A stretch of DNA of 16,626 nucleotides from Planctomycetales bacterium. GTDB taxonomy: Bacteria > Planctomycetota > Planctomycetia > Isosphaerales > Isosphaeraceae. Positions 6,484 through 13,823 of the stretch are shown here, piece after piece. Positions within the stretch are counted from its first letter, which is position 1, and every line of letters starts with the position of its first letter. The stretch is taken from contig DAHZZC010000347.1 in assembly GCA_027435495.1 (NCBI GenBank), forward strand, positions 1 through 16,626, in the 5' to 3' direction. The notes beneath the pieces are model-generated. The model did not search any database. It saw nothing but the letters and a program-made list of their open reading frames with translations, and was not told the DNA's origin. A program made the translations under genes and the position numbers.

Positions 6484-6816
6484 ATGGCGAAGCGGCTTTA
6501 CGTTGGGAACCTCAAGTACACGGTCACTTCCGAGGAACTGCAGGAGCTGTTCGAACAGTACGGGACGGTGAGCAGCGCGCAGGTCCTGAGCGATCGCGAG
6601 ACGGGTCGGAGCCGGGGTTTCGGCTTCATCGAGATGACAAACGACGACGAGGCCCTGGCGGCCATCGAGAGCCTGGACGGCCAGGATCACGGCGGCCGGC
6701 GGCTCACGGTCAACGAGGCACGTCCCCGAACGCCTGGCGGCGGTGGCGGTGGCTATCGCGGCGGTGGCGGTGGCGGTGGCGGCTACCGCGGCGGCGGTGG
6801 TTACGACGACTATTGA
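6484..6816 (+). CDS. glycine-rich RNA-binding protein with one RRM domain
   Basis: A 110-residue protein of the small bacterial/cyanobacterial Rbp type. One RRM fills residues 4-80, with RNP2 LYVGNL (5-10) and RNP1 RGFGFIEM (44-51); the aromatic residues that stack on RNA (Y6, F46, F48) are in place. Residues 85-110 are a glycine-rich tail with two YRGGGG blocks ending YDDY, like RGG-type tails that add weak RNA contacts. Such proteins bind single-stranded RNA and often rise in the cold; the target here is unknown. The start has only a weak Shine-Dalgarno, but the protein begins canonically at MAKRLYVGNL. It is monocistronic, with its own promoter (6269-6297) and terminator (6875-6905). Confidence 0.93.
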   Translation: MAKRLYVGNLKYTVTSEELQELFEQYGTVSSAQVLSDRETGRSRGFGFIEMTNDDEALAAIESLDGQDHGGRRLTVNEARPRTPGGGGGGYRGGGGGGGGYRGGGGYDDY

Positions 6817-6874
6817 GAGAGTACTCGATACGTTCTCTCGCCCCGGAAATCTTCTCGGATCTCTCCGACTTCGT

Positions 6875-6905
6875 TCCCTGGTCCGCTTGCCAGGGATTTC
6901 TTTTA
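6875..6905 (+). terminator. Rho-independent terminator after the RRM gene
   Basis: TCCCTGG (6875-6881) pairs exactly with CCAGGGA (6890-6896) around an eight-base loop and is followed by the T-rich TTTCTTTT. It lies 58 bases after the stop codon of the RRM gene. Confidence 0.75.
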
Positions 6906-6944
6906 GGGGAGCCGTCGTCGGCAAGAGACAGCCGGTCCTTCCAC

Positions 6945-6972
6945 TTGACACCCCCTGCATCCTCTTTACGAT
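6945..6972 (+). promoter_or_regulatory. sigma70-type promoter of the NifU-like/hemW unit
   Basis: A perfect -35 TTGACA (6945-6950) is followed after 16 bases by TACGAT (6967-6972), 4/6 matches to the -10. Transcription would begin near 6979, 37 bases before the first ATG of the NifU-like gene and 40 bases after the previous terminator. Confidence 0.55.
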
Positions 6973-7015
6973 TCCCACTGGAGACAGTATCCACCCGATT
7001 GAGCCCCTGGTTCCG

Positions 7016-7291
7016 ATGATCGATGGGTCGACCACGATGACCGACAGCGGATTGGAGACCCTCCGCGATCGCGTCGCCCGCGCCCTCGACGAACGGGTCC
7101 GTGCCGAGATCGGCGCGGACGGCGACGACATGGAGCTGGTCGGTATCGACCGCGATCGAATTGTCCAGGTTCGCCTCCTGGGGGGCTGCGGTCTCGGTTG
7201 TTCGTCGGCCATGGTCGCGAGACTGTTGATGGTCGATGCGATTCTTCGGGCCGAGGTTCCGGAGATCCGATTCGTCGAGGCGGTTCCGTGA
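7016..7291 (+). CDS. NifU C-terminal-domain-like protein (Fe-S scaffold type)
   Basis: A 91-residue protein resembling the NifU C-terminal domain (Nfu), which carries or transfers Fe-S clusters. The pattern fits: a helical start (GLETLRDRVARALDERVRAE), a central strand, then VQVRLLGGCGLGCSS and a C-terminal VPEIRFVEAVP like the family's final strand. The oddity is cysteine spacing: C58 and C62 are separated by three residues, whereas Nfu proteins have CxxC (GACxxCPSS). Cluster binding is therefore uncertain. ATG 7016 is taken because it is the first start after the promoter; ATG 7037 (MTDSG) is equally plausible and would remove seven residues. Neither has a strong Shine-Dalgarno. The stop overlaps the hemW GTG start (GTGA), implying coupled translation. 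An Fe-S role suits its radical-SAM neighbour. Confidence 0.7.
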   Translation: MIDGSTTMTDSGLETLRDRVARALDERVRAEIGADGDDMELVGIDRDRIVQVRLLGGCGLGCSSAMVARLLMVDAILRAEVPEIRFVEAVP

Positions 7292-8460
7292 TTGAGGCAC
7301 CCTCGCCCGCTTCGACCGCCGAGCCGGCCTGGCAATGGCCACGAGCGGCCTATGTGCATGTCCCCTTCTGCGCGCACAAGTGCGGGTATTGCGACTTCGC
7401 CTCGGTGGCAGGCTTCGACCATCTGGCCGACCGTTACCTCGCCGCACTCGATTGCGAGATGGCCGATCATCTGCAACATCCGCGGGAGGTCGACACGATC
7501 TTTGTCGGCGGCGGGACGCCGACGCGGCTCGACGCCCGCCAACTCAGCGAGCTAACCCGAATTCTCGGACAATGGCTGATCCCCGCGCCGGGGGCCGAGT
7601 GGACGGTCGAGGCCAATCCTGGGACACTCGACGCCGAGAAGGCAGACATCCTGGCCGCGGCGGGAGTCGACCGGATCAGCCTGGGTGCGCAATCGTTCCG
7701 CCCCGAATCGCTGAAGGTGCTGGAACGCGAGCACGGTCGGCCGGAGGTCGAGAAGGCCGTCGCGATCGTGCGTGACCGGTTCCCCCGCTGGTCGCTTGAC
7801 CTGATCTTCGGCGTTCCTGGGTCGTCGTCAGCCGACTGGGAGCGCGACCTCGAGATCGCGCTGGAGTTCGGGCCGTCGCACCTCTCGTGCTACGGGCTGG
7901 TCTACGAGAAGGGAACGCGGCTCTGGCAAGGCCGCGAGCGGGGCGAGGTCCGTCCACTCGACGAGGAGGTTGAGCGTGCGATGTACGAGCACACGATCGA
8001 CCGGCTCACCCGGGCAGGACTCTCGATGTACGAGATCTCCAACTTCGCTGTCCCCGCACACGAGTCGCGGCACAACCTGGTCTACTGGGCGAACGAGGCG
8101 TATTTCGGCTTCGGCGTCGGTGCTGCACGGTACGAGCGGGGGGTCCGGACGGTCAACACGCGCGACCTGAACGCCTACCTGCGACGAATCGAGTCAGGCC
8201 AGCCGGCAACCGGCCCGACCGAGAAGCTCGACCCCGAGGCCCGGGCCCGCGAGACCGCGGTCCTGATGCTCCGCCGGATCGCGATCGGCCTCGATCGCGA
8301 CGACTTCCATCGCCGGACCGGCTTCAAGATCGACGAACTGGCTGGCGCCGCGATCGGGCGTTATCGCGACCTCGGCTACCTGATCGACGACGGCCCGCGA
8401 TTGCGACTCGGTCGCGAGGGAATCTTCCTGGCCGACGGAATCCTGGCGGAGTTCCTTTGA
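7288..8460 (+). CDS. hemW: HemW, heme chaperone of the radical SAM family
   Basis: HemW binds heme and passes it to cytochromes in the membrane. It resembles oxygen-independent coproporphyrinogen oxidase HemN and is often mislabelled so. The product is 390 residues, close to the usual 375-400. The cluster motif is VPFCAHKCGYCDF with C28, C32 and C35 (CxxxCxxC), directly after YVHVPF, as in HemW. Other landmarks are FVGGGTPT (72-79), WTVEANPGT (105-113), GVDRISLGAQSF (126-137), DLIFGVPG (171-178), YEISNFA (248-254) and HNLVYW (262-267). HemN itself has an extra cysteine (CxxxCxxCxC) that is absent here (CGYCDF), which supports HemW. GTG 7288 is chosen because it overlaps the previous stop as GTGA; the open frame from 7198 lies inside the NifU-like gene. 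It is the second gene of that unit. Confidence 0.92.
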   Translation: MIEAPSPASTAEPAWQWPRAAYVHVPFCAHKCGYCDFASVAGFDHLADRYLAALDCEMADHLQHPREVDTIFVGGGTPTRLDARQLSELTRILGQWLIPAPGAEWTVEANPGTLDAEKADILAAAGVDRISLGAQSFRPESLKVLEREHGRPEVEKAVAIVRDRFPRWSLDLIFGVPGSSSADWERDLEIALEFGPSHLSCYGLVYEKGTRLWQGRERGEVRPLDEEVERAMYEHTIDRLTRAGLSMYEISNFAVPAHESRHNLVYWANEAYFGFGVGAARYERGVRTVNTRDLNAYLRRIESGQPATGPTEKLDPEARARETAVLMLRRIAIGLDRDDFHRRTGFKIDELAGAAIGRYRDLGYLIDDGPRLRLGREGIFLADGILAEFL

Positions 8461-8629
8461 TCGATCGGGAGGACAATCCGCCCGACCGCCTTCCCCGCCC
8501 CGAAAGCAGAGGGCTCCTGACAGAAGTCAGAGAACCGGGTAGGATGATCGGCCAGGGCTTCCGGATTGGACCGGCGTATCGGCTCGGGGCGGCAATGTGA
8601 TGGGTTCGGATCGCGAGGGAGACGATGGG

Positions 8630-9310
8630 ATGGCGATCCGGGCGGTCGAGGTGTGGAAGGTCTACGGAGCGAAGGACGCCCGCGTCGAGGCCTTGCAGGG
8701 GGTCTCGATTGAGGTCGAGGAGGGCGAGCGGGTGGCCCTTCTGGGCAAGTCGGGCTCGGGGAAGTCAACGCTCCTGAACCTCCTCGGCGGACTCGATCGC
8801 CCGAGCTCGGGCGGGTTGCGAGTTGGCGGGCACGACCTCGACCGCCTCTCGGGGCGCGAGATGGCCCGGTTCCGGTCGACGACCGTCGGGATCATCTTCC
8901 AGTCGTTCAACCTGATCCCCTCGCGTTCGGCCGTCGAGAACGTCGAGCTGCCGATGATCTTCGCTGGCCGATCGCCGCGCGATCGGCGGGCCGCCGCGCG
9001 CCGGGCCCTCGAGGCCGTCGGGCTCGGGGCCAGGATGGATCACCGGCCGGACCAGTTGAGCGGCGGCGAGAGCCAGCGGGTCGCCGTGGCCCGGGCGCTC
9101 GCCAACCGGCCCCGGGTCGTCCTCGCCGACGAGCCGACCGGCAACCTCGACAGCCAGACCGCCCGCCAGGTCATGTCGCTGATCCTCGACCACGTTCACG
9201 AGCATGCGGCCACTCTCGTCCTCGTCACGCACGACGAGGAGCTGGCCGCCGCCTGCACCGAGCGGGTCATCCGCCTGGTCGACGGCCGGATCGCGGCCGA
9301 TACCCCCTGA
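8630..9310 (+). CDS. ABC transporter ATP-binding protein, LolD/MacB type
   Basis: The cytoplasmic ATPase of a type VII (MacB/LolCDE-like) ABC system; 226 residues, standard for the subfamily. Walker A GKSGSGKST (39-47, after LL), Q-loop glutamine 91 (IIFQSFNLIP), signature LSGGESQR (143-150), Walker B VVLADEP with E168, D-loop GNLDS (171-175) and switch histidine H201 (LVTHDEEL) are all intact. The phrase FNLIPSRSAVENVELPM is typical of LolD/MacB/FtsE-like ATPases. ATG 8630 is preferred: the homology begins at MAIRAVEVWKVYG and GAGGGAG lies upstream. A GTG at 8597 and ATG at 8600 in the same frame would add about ten residues. The permease follows 25 bases after the stop, so the two form one exporter operon. 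The substrate cannot be told from sequence. Confidence 0.93.
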   Translation: MAIRAVEVWKVYGAKDARVEALQGVSIEVEEGERVALLGKSGSGKSTLLNLLGGLDRPSSGGLRVGGHDLDRLSGREMARFRSTTVGIIFQSFNLIPSRSAVENVELPMIFAGRSPRDRRAAARRALEAVGLGARMDHRPDQLSGGESQRVAVARALANRPRVVLADEPTGNLDSQTARQVMSLILDHVHEHAATLVLVTHDEELAAACTERVIRLVDGRIAADTP

Positions 9311-9335
9311 CCGCGAGCCGACGGAGGATCCCCCA

Positions 9336-10877
9336 TTGCGCTGGTTCGACCTGCTCTTATGGGCCCTGGCCGCGCTCGGCCAGCAAAAGCTCCGGACGTC
9401 GCTGACAACCCTCGGCGTCCTCTTCGGCGCGTTCGTGCTGGCCGCCAGCCTCTCGATCAACGAGGGGGTTCAGGAGACGATCCAGCGCGAGGCGAGCAAG
9501 GGCGACGCCTCGCGCAAGGTGACGGTCTACCCGTCCTGGCGGGCGAAAAGAGGGAGCAACCAGGACGAGGTGAAGGTCAAGGGGCGGATGTCGCCCGATC
9601 GCCGGGAGCGGATCCGGAAGGCCCTCGCCGATGGGGGCGGAAGAGGAGGCGCGGCCGAGCGGGTCGACCTGACCTCGGATCGGCTGGAGACGCTCGCCCG
9701 GCTCCCACACGTCCGCCGTCTGATCCCGATCGTCGGCGGCCAGGTCGTTGCGACCCTCGGCAACCGGCCCGAGGACGCGAGCGTCTCCTCGGGCGCCGGC
9801 GAGGACCCCGAGTTCCGCCGACAGATCGTCGCCGGCCGGGCGTTCGAGGCCGAGGACGAGCGTTCGGTCCTGCTCTCCGAGATGTTCGCGTACCGGATCG
9901 GACTGGTCGACGACGCCGACATCGCCCAGGTCATCGGCAAGCCCCTGCGCATCGAGCTCTGGAGCCCCGAGGAGGGACCGAGCTTTGAGGTCTCACTCGC
10001 CGGCCGGTCGCGGGGCGGCCGCGGCCGGGATGAGTGGCTGGCCCTCCGCCAACTCGCCTGGCAGATTCCGGCGATGCTCGACCAGTTCCGCCTGACCGGC
10101 GACGAGCGCTCGATCCTGGAGAAGGCGATCCGACGACCCTCGGCCACGCCCGCCCCGCCCTCCGTCGCCGACGATTACCGGGTCGTCGGGATCTTCCGCG
10201 CGCTCACCCACGAGGAGGACAAGGACGCCTGGAGCCGGTTCCCCGCCGGGACCGACCTGATCCTGCCCCGCCAGACGGCCGTCGACCTGTTCTTCCGCGA
10301 CCCGGCCCGCCGCAAGGAAGGGCTCGCCCACGCGGTCCTCCTCATCGACGACATGAGGAACGTGAAGGAGGTCGTCGACCGGGTCGAGGCCCTCGGCCTG
10401 CGCAGCGAATCGATCGTCCGCTTCGTCGAGCGCGAGCGGCTGACCTACCTGCTGATCTTCGGCGGGATGACCTGCGTGGCCGCGGTCGCCCTGCTCGTCT
10501 CGGCGCTCGGGATCGCCAACACGATGCTGATGAGCGTCCTGCAACGCCGTCGCGAGATCGGGATCATGAAAGCGGTCGGCGCCGCCGACTGGCAGCTCCA
10601 GGCGCTCTTCCTGGTCGAGGGGGGCCTGATCGGCCTGATCGGCGGTGCGTCGGGCCTGCTGCTGGCGTGGACGATCTCGTTCCCGGGCGACGCCTGGGTC
10701 CGCTCGATGGTCCGCCGCGACATGCAGATCGACCTCTCGGGCTCGATCTTTGCCTTCCCGACCCGGATTGCTCTGATCGTTTTGTTCTTCACGATCGGCG
10801 TGACGGTCGTGGCGGCCCTCTACCCGGCCCGTCGCGCCTCGAAGGTCGACCCGGTCACGGCGCTCCGGCACGACTGA
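9336..10877 (+). CDS. ABC transporter permease, MacB/FtsX family
   Basis: The membrane partner of the preceding ATPase, 513 residues. The topology is that of MacB/LolC: one N-terminal helix (about 20-42, TSLTTLGVLFGAFVLAASL), a large periplasmic region (about 45-365), then three helices (about 370-392, 425-446, 477-497). The FtsX core motif QRRREIGIMKAVGA (403-416) follows helix 2, and YPARRASKVDPVTALRHD closes the protein as in MacB. Such complexes work by transferring force to periplasmic substrates (lipoproteins, peptides, toxins). No membrane-fusion adaptor is present in the window, so pairing with an outer-membrane channel is unknown. The start is a TTG at 9336 with GGAGG eight bases before it; the open frame from 9204 overlaps the ATPase gene and reads as serine-rich noise until this TTG. 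Confidence 0.92.
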   Translation: MRWFDLLLWALAALGQQKLRTSLTTLGVLFGAFVLAASLSINEGVQETIQREASKGDASRKVTVYPSWRAKRGSNQDEVKVKGRMSPDRRERIRKALADGGGRGGAAERVDLTSDRLETLARLPHVRRLIPIVGGQVVATLGNRPEDASVSSGAGEDPEFRRQIVAGRAFEAEDERSVLLSEMFAYRIGLVDDADIAQVIGKPLRIELWSPEEGPSFEVSLAGRSRGGRGRDEWLALRQLAWQIPAMLDQFRLTGDERSILEKAIRRPSATPAPPSVADDYRVVGIFRALTHEEDKDAWSRFPAGTDLILPRQTAVDLFFRDPARRKEGLAHAVLLIDDMRNVKEVVDRVEALGLRSESIVRFVERERLTYLLIFGGMTCVAAVALLVSALGIANTMLMSVLQRRREIGIMKAVGAADWQLQALFLVEGGLIGLIGGASGLLLAWTISFPGDAWVRSMVRRDMQIDLSGSIFAFPTRIALIVLFFTIGVTVVAALYPARRASKVDPVTALRHD

Positions 10878-10914
10878 TCGGCCACGGCCCGGCCCATCCA
10901 GAGCCGAACCGTGC

Positions 10915-10947
10915 GGCGACGCGGACGAAGCAACGCGAAGTTCGCCA
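10915..10947 (+). repeat. decayed REP doublet remnant
   Basis: GGCGACGCGGACGAAGC (10915-10931), then a short gap and GCGAAGTTCGCCA (to 10947). These match the end of the left REP arm, the spacer and the beginning of the right arm in the intact doublet at 11176-11252, but both hairpin outer parts are missing. It looks like a third doublet that lost its arms. Confidence 0.5.
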
Positions 10948-10965
10948 CAGGGAACGATTGATCAA

Positions 10966-11213
10966 CCGATTGCCGGTGACGGGACCGACCGCTCCTGTAG
11001 GAGCCAGCTCCAGCTGGCGACGCGGACGAAGCCTGTGGTGTTGCGTAGATCGCCAGTTGGAGCTGGCTCCTACAAGTGGCATCGACGCGGACGAAGCCAA
11101 AGGTGTCGCGCGGATTGCCTGTTCCTGGAAGGGTCGACCACCCGACCGATTGCCGGTGACGGGACCGACCGCTTCTGTAGGAGCCAGCTCCAGCTGGCGA
11201 CGCGGACGAAGCC
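10966..11213 (+). repeat. 68-bp direct repeat with 180-bp period
   Basis: Positions 10966-11033 and 11146-11213 are identical except for one C/T difference (GCTCC versus GCTTC). Each contains a unique-looking lead-in (GATTGCCGGTGACGGGACCG) followed by the left REP arm and the GACGCGGACGAAGCC spacer start. The near-identity over a lead-in that is not part of the palindrome suggests a recent duplication of a 180-bp unit. Confidence 0.8.
10996..11074 (+). repeat. REP doublet 1 (REPIN/BIME-like)
   Basis: The left arm (10996-11020) and the right arm (11050-11074) are inverse complements over 25 bases with one G-T pair, separated by 29 bases. Each arm is itself a REP: a GTAG head, then GCCAGC-TCCA-GCTGGC (the right arm carries it inverted). 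The GTAG tetranucleotide followed by an imperfect palindrome is the layout recognised by RAYT (TnpA_REP) transposases in other bacteria. It lies in the 599-base gene-free stretch after the ABC permease. Confidence 0.8.
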
Positions 11214-11252
11214 GAAGCTGCCGCGAAGTTCGCCAGCCGGAGCTGGCTCCTA
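11176..11252 (+). repeat. REP doublet 2 (REPIN/BIME-like)
   Basis: It has the same architecture as doublet 1: left arm 11176-11200, right arm 11230-11252, and again a 29-base spacer. The spacers differ in sequence after the shared CGCGGACGAAGCC, while the arms are nearly identical, so the hairpin is what is conserved. From 11253 to 11476 I see no gene, promoter or repeat. Confidence 0.8.
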
Positions 11253-11476
11253 ATGAGCTTTGATCTTGAAAATCGGTAGGTGCCCTGACCGCCGAACGTC
11301 TCACACACGCATTGAAAAAGATCGAGGTTCGATCTCGCCTGTATGCATGAACTGCCGATTTTGACCGTCAAAAACCATCAGGGTGCGAACAACCACGCCG
11401 AAGCCGAAGGTAGCGCAAAGAGAGCCGGCCGGGCCGGCCAGGAGAACCGATCGAATACCGCGAACGAGCTCCCATA

Positions 11477-13486
11477 TCAGGGTAACCGAATCAGGCTATT
11501 GTGGAAGAAGCCCGCCGAATCGGGATTGCCCGGATCCTCTCGGAACGTCTCGCCGCCGATCAGGAACTTGTACTCGTACGCCCCGGGATCCAGCTCGATC
11601 GTCGCGGTGTAGTTTCCCTTCGCGTCCGGGCCGGTCATGGCGACGGGGCGATCCTTCCAGTCGGTGAACGTGCCGACCAGCGCCACCGACCGTGCCGGCC
11701 CATCGGGCCGGTGGCGGAAGGTGACTTGATACCGGCCGCTCGCCAGGCGCGTCGAGGTCGGCATCCCGAGGGCGAGGTCCTGATCCACCAGCACATAATT
11801 CACGTAGCCGACGTGCATCTCGTCCCACGTCTGCTCGCCGAAGGTCACGGCGCGTCGAGGGTCGGGGTTGTTGGGGTTCTCGTCCGAGTTGTCGAAGTGG
11901 GCTTCGGTGTGGAGGATCGTCCCCTCGGGCATCGGTTTGGGCTGGTCGAGGGCGTAGAGATTCTGCCAGTCGAATTCGTATCGGGGAACGTCGAGGAGAA
12001 CCTCGTGCCGGCCGTCGGGATACCTGGCGACGAGCCGCATCGACTTGCCCCGGAGATGCATGTGCGGCAAAAGAGCGAGGAGCTTCGAGGGACGCGAGAA
12101 CCGGAAGTCGGCCCGCGAAACGTAGTCGGTCGCGCCGGGCGGTATCTGAAGACGAAGATTGAGCGCCATCCCCGACATCAGCTCCTTGTGGACCGCCTTC
12201 GGGTCGGCGAAGACCAGCCCGATCCGGCTCCGGTCGACCTGCTTCGTCCCGCGGGGAGTATAGTGAAGCTGCAACATGAGTTTCGAGCCCGCCGGGATCC
12301 GCTTCGCAACGCCGTCGGGCAGGGCGCGGGGAGGCATCCCGGGGGCGTAGGCCGCGAGGAAGTCGCCGCCAGCCTCGTCGATTTTCTCGACACCCGGCGG
12401 CAGGACGTAAACCACAACATGATGGACGACCGACGGGTTGCCCGGCCGGACCTCCGAGGCCCGGATCCAGACGTCGCGCGTCAGCTTCGGGTCGATCTCG
12501 ACGAGCTGGTAGGGCATCGATCCCTCGGCCGGGATCTCAACCTCGCGTGGCATTTCCAGGATCAGGTCAGGCTGAGGGATTTGCCATCCCTTGACGAATC
12601 GGGGCGGCGGAGGCAGATCGGCCGGCTTCCCCTCGGGTGCGCCCGCCGCGACCCAGTCGCGAATGGTCTTCTTCTCCGCGTCCGAGAGCCGCGCGTCATT
12701 CGCAAACTTGCCGTGTTCGGGCGAGGCGAGCCAGGGAGGCATCCGCCCCTCGTCAACCACCTCGGCGATCATGCTCGACCAGCCGGAGGCCGCTCGGTAA
12801 TCGGTCAGGGAAAATGGTCCGATCTCACCCGGTCGGTGGCAGGAGACACAATGAGCCTGGAGGATGCGAGAGACCTCCTTCGCGTACGTCACGCCTCCCT
12901 GCCCTGACGGTTTCATGACCCGCCCGATCCGGCAGCCGACCGCCCTGGTTCTCGGCGTCGTGACCGGCCTCCCCGCGAGAACCGCTTCAATCGCGTCGGC
13001 CAGGTCGCGACGGCCCGCCTCGGGGCGATGAACGCCTATGGCATACTGGTTGTCGATTCGGCCCCGATAGGCGACGGCCCGCGACCCGTCCAGCACGAAG
13101 ACCTCGGGCGTTCGCTCGGCCCCAAGGCGGTCGGCCAGTTCGTTGCCGAGGTCCTTCACGACCGGAAATGGCAGCCCGTGACGCTCGGTGAACCGGCCGA
13201 TCGCGACGGGTCCATCCTGTTGATTGGCGTCGACGCCGAAGAATCCGACGCCTCGCGACTCGTATTCGCGGGCGATCTCGGCGAGCCTCGGGGCGTAAGC
13301 CTCGGCCAGAGGACATTCGGTCCCGAGGAACGCCAGGACCACCACCCTCCGATCGTGGGCCTCGTCGAGCGTGTGCCAGGCCCCTCGATGGTCCTGAAGT
13401 CGGAAGTCGGCCGCCCGCCTCGCCGGCTCGCCTCCTCCAATCAGGCCGACCAGCACCAAGGCCCCGAACAACCCGGTGACGCTCAT
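11477..13486 (-). CDS. secreted redoxin - cytochrome c - PHM-like copper monooxygenase - CBM48-like fusion
   Basis: A 669-residue exported multidomain protein. A signal peptide (about 1-20) precedes a redoxin domain (about 25-175) with a single active-site cysteine, C58, in LGTECPLAEAYAPRL. A cytochrome-c-like segment follows, with heme motif CVSCH (213-217) and MPPWLA after it. Residues about 300-590 resemble the peptidylglycine/dopamine-type copper monooxygenases with both copper sites complete: H355-H356 (VVHHVVVYV) and H408 (LQLHYTP) for CuH; H475, H477 (LPHMHLRG) and M557 (WDEMHVGYV) for CuM. The C-terminal 70 residues (VALVGTFTDWKDRP, YEYKFLIGGE) match an AMPK glycogen-binding/CBM48 module. 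ATG 13486 is preferred to GTG 13513, since it starts the signal peptide and GGGAG lies upstream. The first three domains occur together in planctomycetes; the substrate is unknown. Confidence 0.88.
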   Translation of the reverse strand: MSVTGLFGALVLVGLIGGGEPARRAADFRLQDHRGAWHTLDEAHDRRVVVLAFLGTECPLAEAYAPRLAEIAREYESRGVGFFGVDANQQDGPVAIGRFTERHGLPFPVVKDLGNELADRLGAERTPEVFVLDGSRAVAYRGRIDNQYAIGVHRPEAGRRDLADAIEAVLAGRPVTTPRTRAVGCRIGRVMKPSGQGGVTYAKEVSRILQAHCVSCHRPGEIGPFSLTDYRAASGWSSMIAEVVDEGRMPPWLASPEHGKFANDARLSDAEKKTIRDWVAAGAPEGKPADLPPPPRFVKGWQIPQPDLILEMPREVEIPAEGSMPYQLVEIDPKLTRDVWIRASEVRPGNPSVVHHVVVYVLPPGVEKIDEAGGDFLAAYAPGMPPRALPDGVAKRIPAGSKLMLQLHYTPRGTKQVDRSRIGLVFADPKAVHKELMSGMALNLRLQIPPGATDYVSRADFRFSRPSKLLALLPHMHLRGKSMRLVARYPDGRHEVLLDVPRYEFDWQNLYALDQPKPMPEGTILHTEAHFDNSDENPNNPDPRRAVTFGEQTWDEMHVGYVNYVLVDQDLALGMPTSTRLASGRYQVTFRHRPDGPARSVALVGTFTDWKDRPVAMTGPDAKGNYTATIELDPGAYEYKFLIGGETFREDPGNPDSAGFFHNSLIRLP

Positions 13487-13672
13487 CTTCCGGACTCCCC
13501 GACTCCCTTGCACCTGTCCCTCAAACCGGGCCTACCGTACCACAACTGTCCGAGAATTTCCAGGGTGGGCGGATGGCCCGGGTCAGTCGGGCTGGCTGGC
13601 AATCTGGTCTCATCGTTCTGGCGGCACCAGACGAGCCCGGTGCAATGGCATCGCACCGAATCGTTTGATGAC

Positions 13673-13701
13673 ATTATATGAGTCGATACGACCGTCGAGA
13701 A
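13673..13701 (-). promoter_or_regulatory. candidate promoter of the redoxin/copper monooxygenase gene
   Basis: On the minus strand a perfect TATAAT (13673-13678) has a poor -35 (TTCTCG) 17 bases upstream. Transcription would start near 13666, leaving a leader of about 180 nt to the ATG at 13486. The 337-base gap 13487-13823 holds this, the palindrome at 13754 and no gene that I can support. Confidence 0.4.
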
Positions 13702-13753
13702 GTCTACGCGGAGAGCGAATCATCCCGGAACGATGTACCAGAATCGAGATGGG

Positions 13754-13765
13754 CACGGGCCCGTG
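13754..13765. promoter_or_regulatory. 12-bp perfect palindrome upstream of the peroxiredoxin gene
   Basis: CACGGGCCCGTG is its own inverse complement and lies 58 bases before the ATG at 13824, between two divergent redox genes. It could be an operator for a dimeric regulator; in GC-rich DNA a chance palindrome of this length is also possible. Confidence 0.3.
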
Positions 13766-13823
13766 ATGCGTCTCGGGTGGGCCGAGGATGACGATCGTTG
13801 GCCGATTCGCTGAAGGAGATACC

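Noticed and set aside
6263..6571. Open frame covering the RRM leader and start of the RRM gene
   Set aside because: It starts upstream of the predicted transcription start and is out of frame with the well-supported RRM protein.
8517..8530. CTGAC-AGAA-GTCAG hairpin after hemW
   Set aside because: Only five base pairs and no T run; too weak to call a terminator.
10034..11263. 409-residue open frame through the permease gene and REP cluster
   Set aside because: Out of frame with the permease and almost entirely Arg/Pro/Gly/Asp; its tail is translation of REP repeats.
11501..12907. 468-residue open frame opposite the redoxin-copper monooxygenase gene
   Set aside because: Antisense shadow of a gene with complete catalytic motifs; its composition is Arg/Val/Gly-rich noise.
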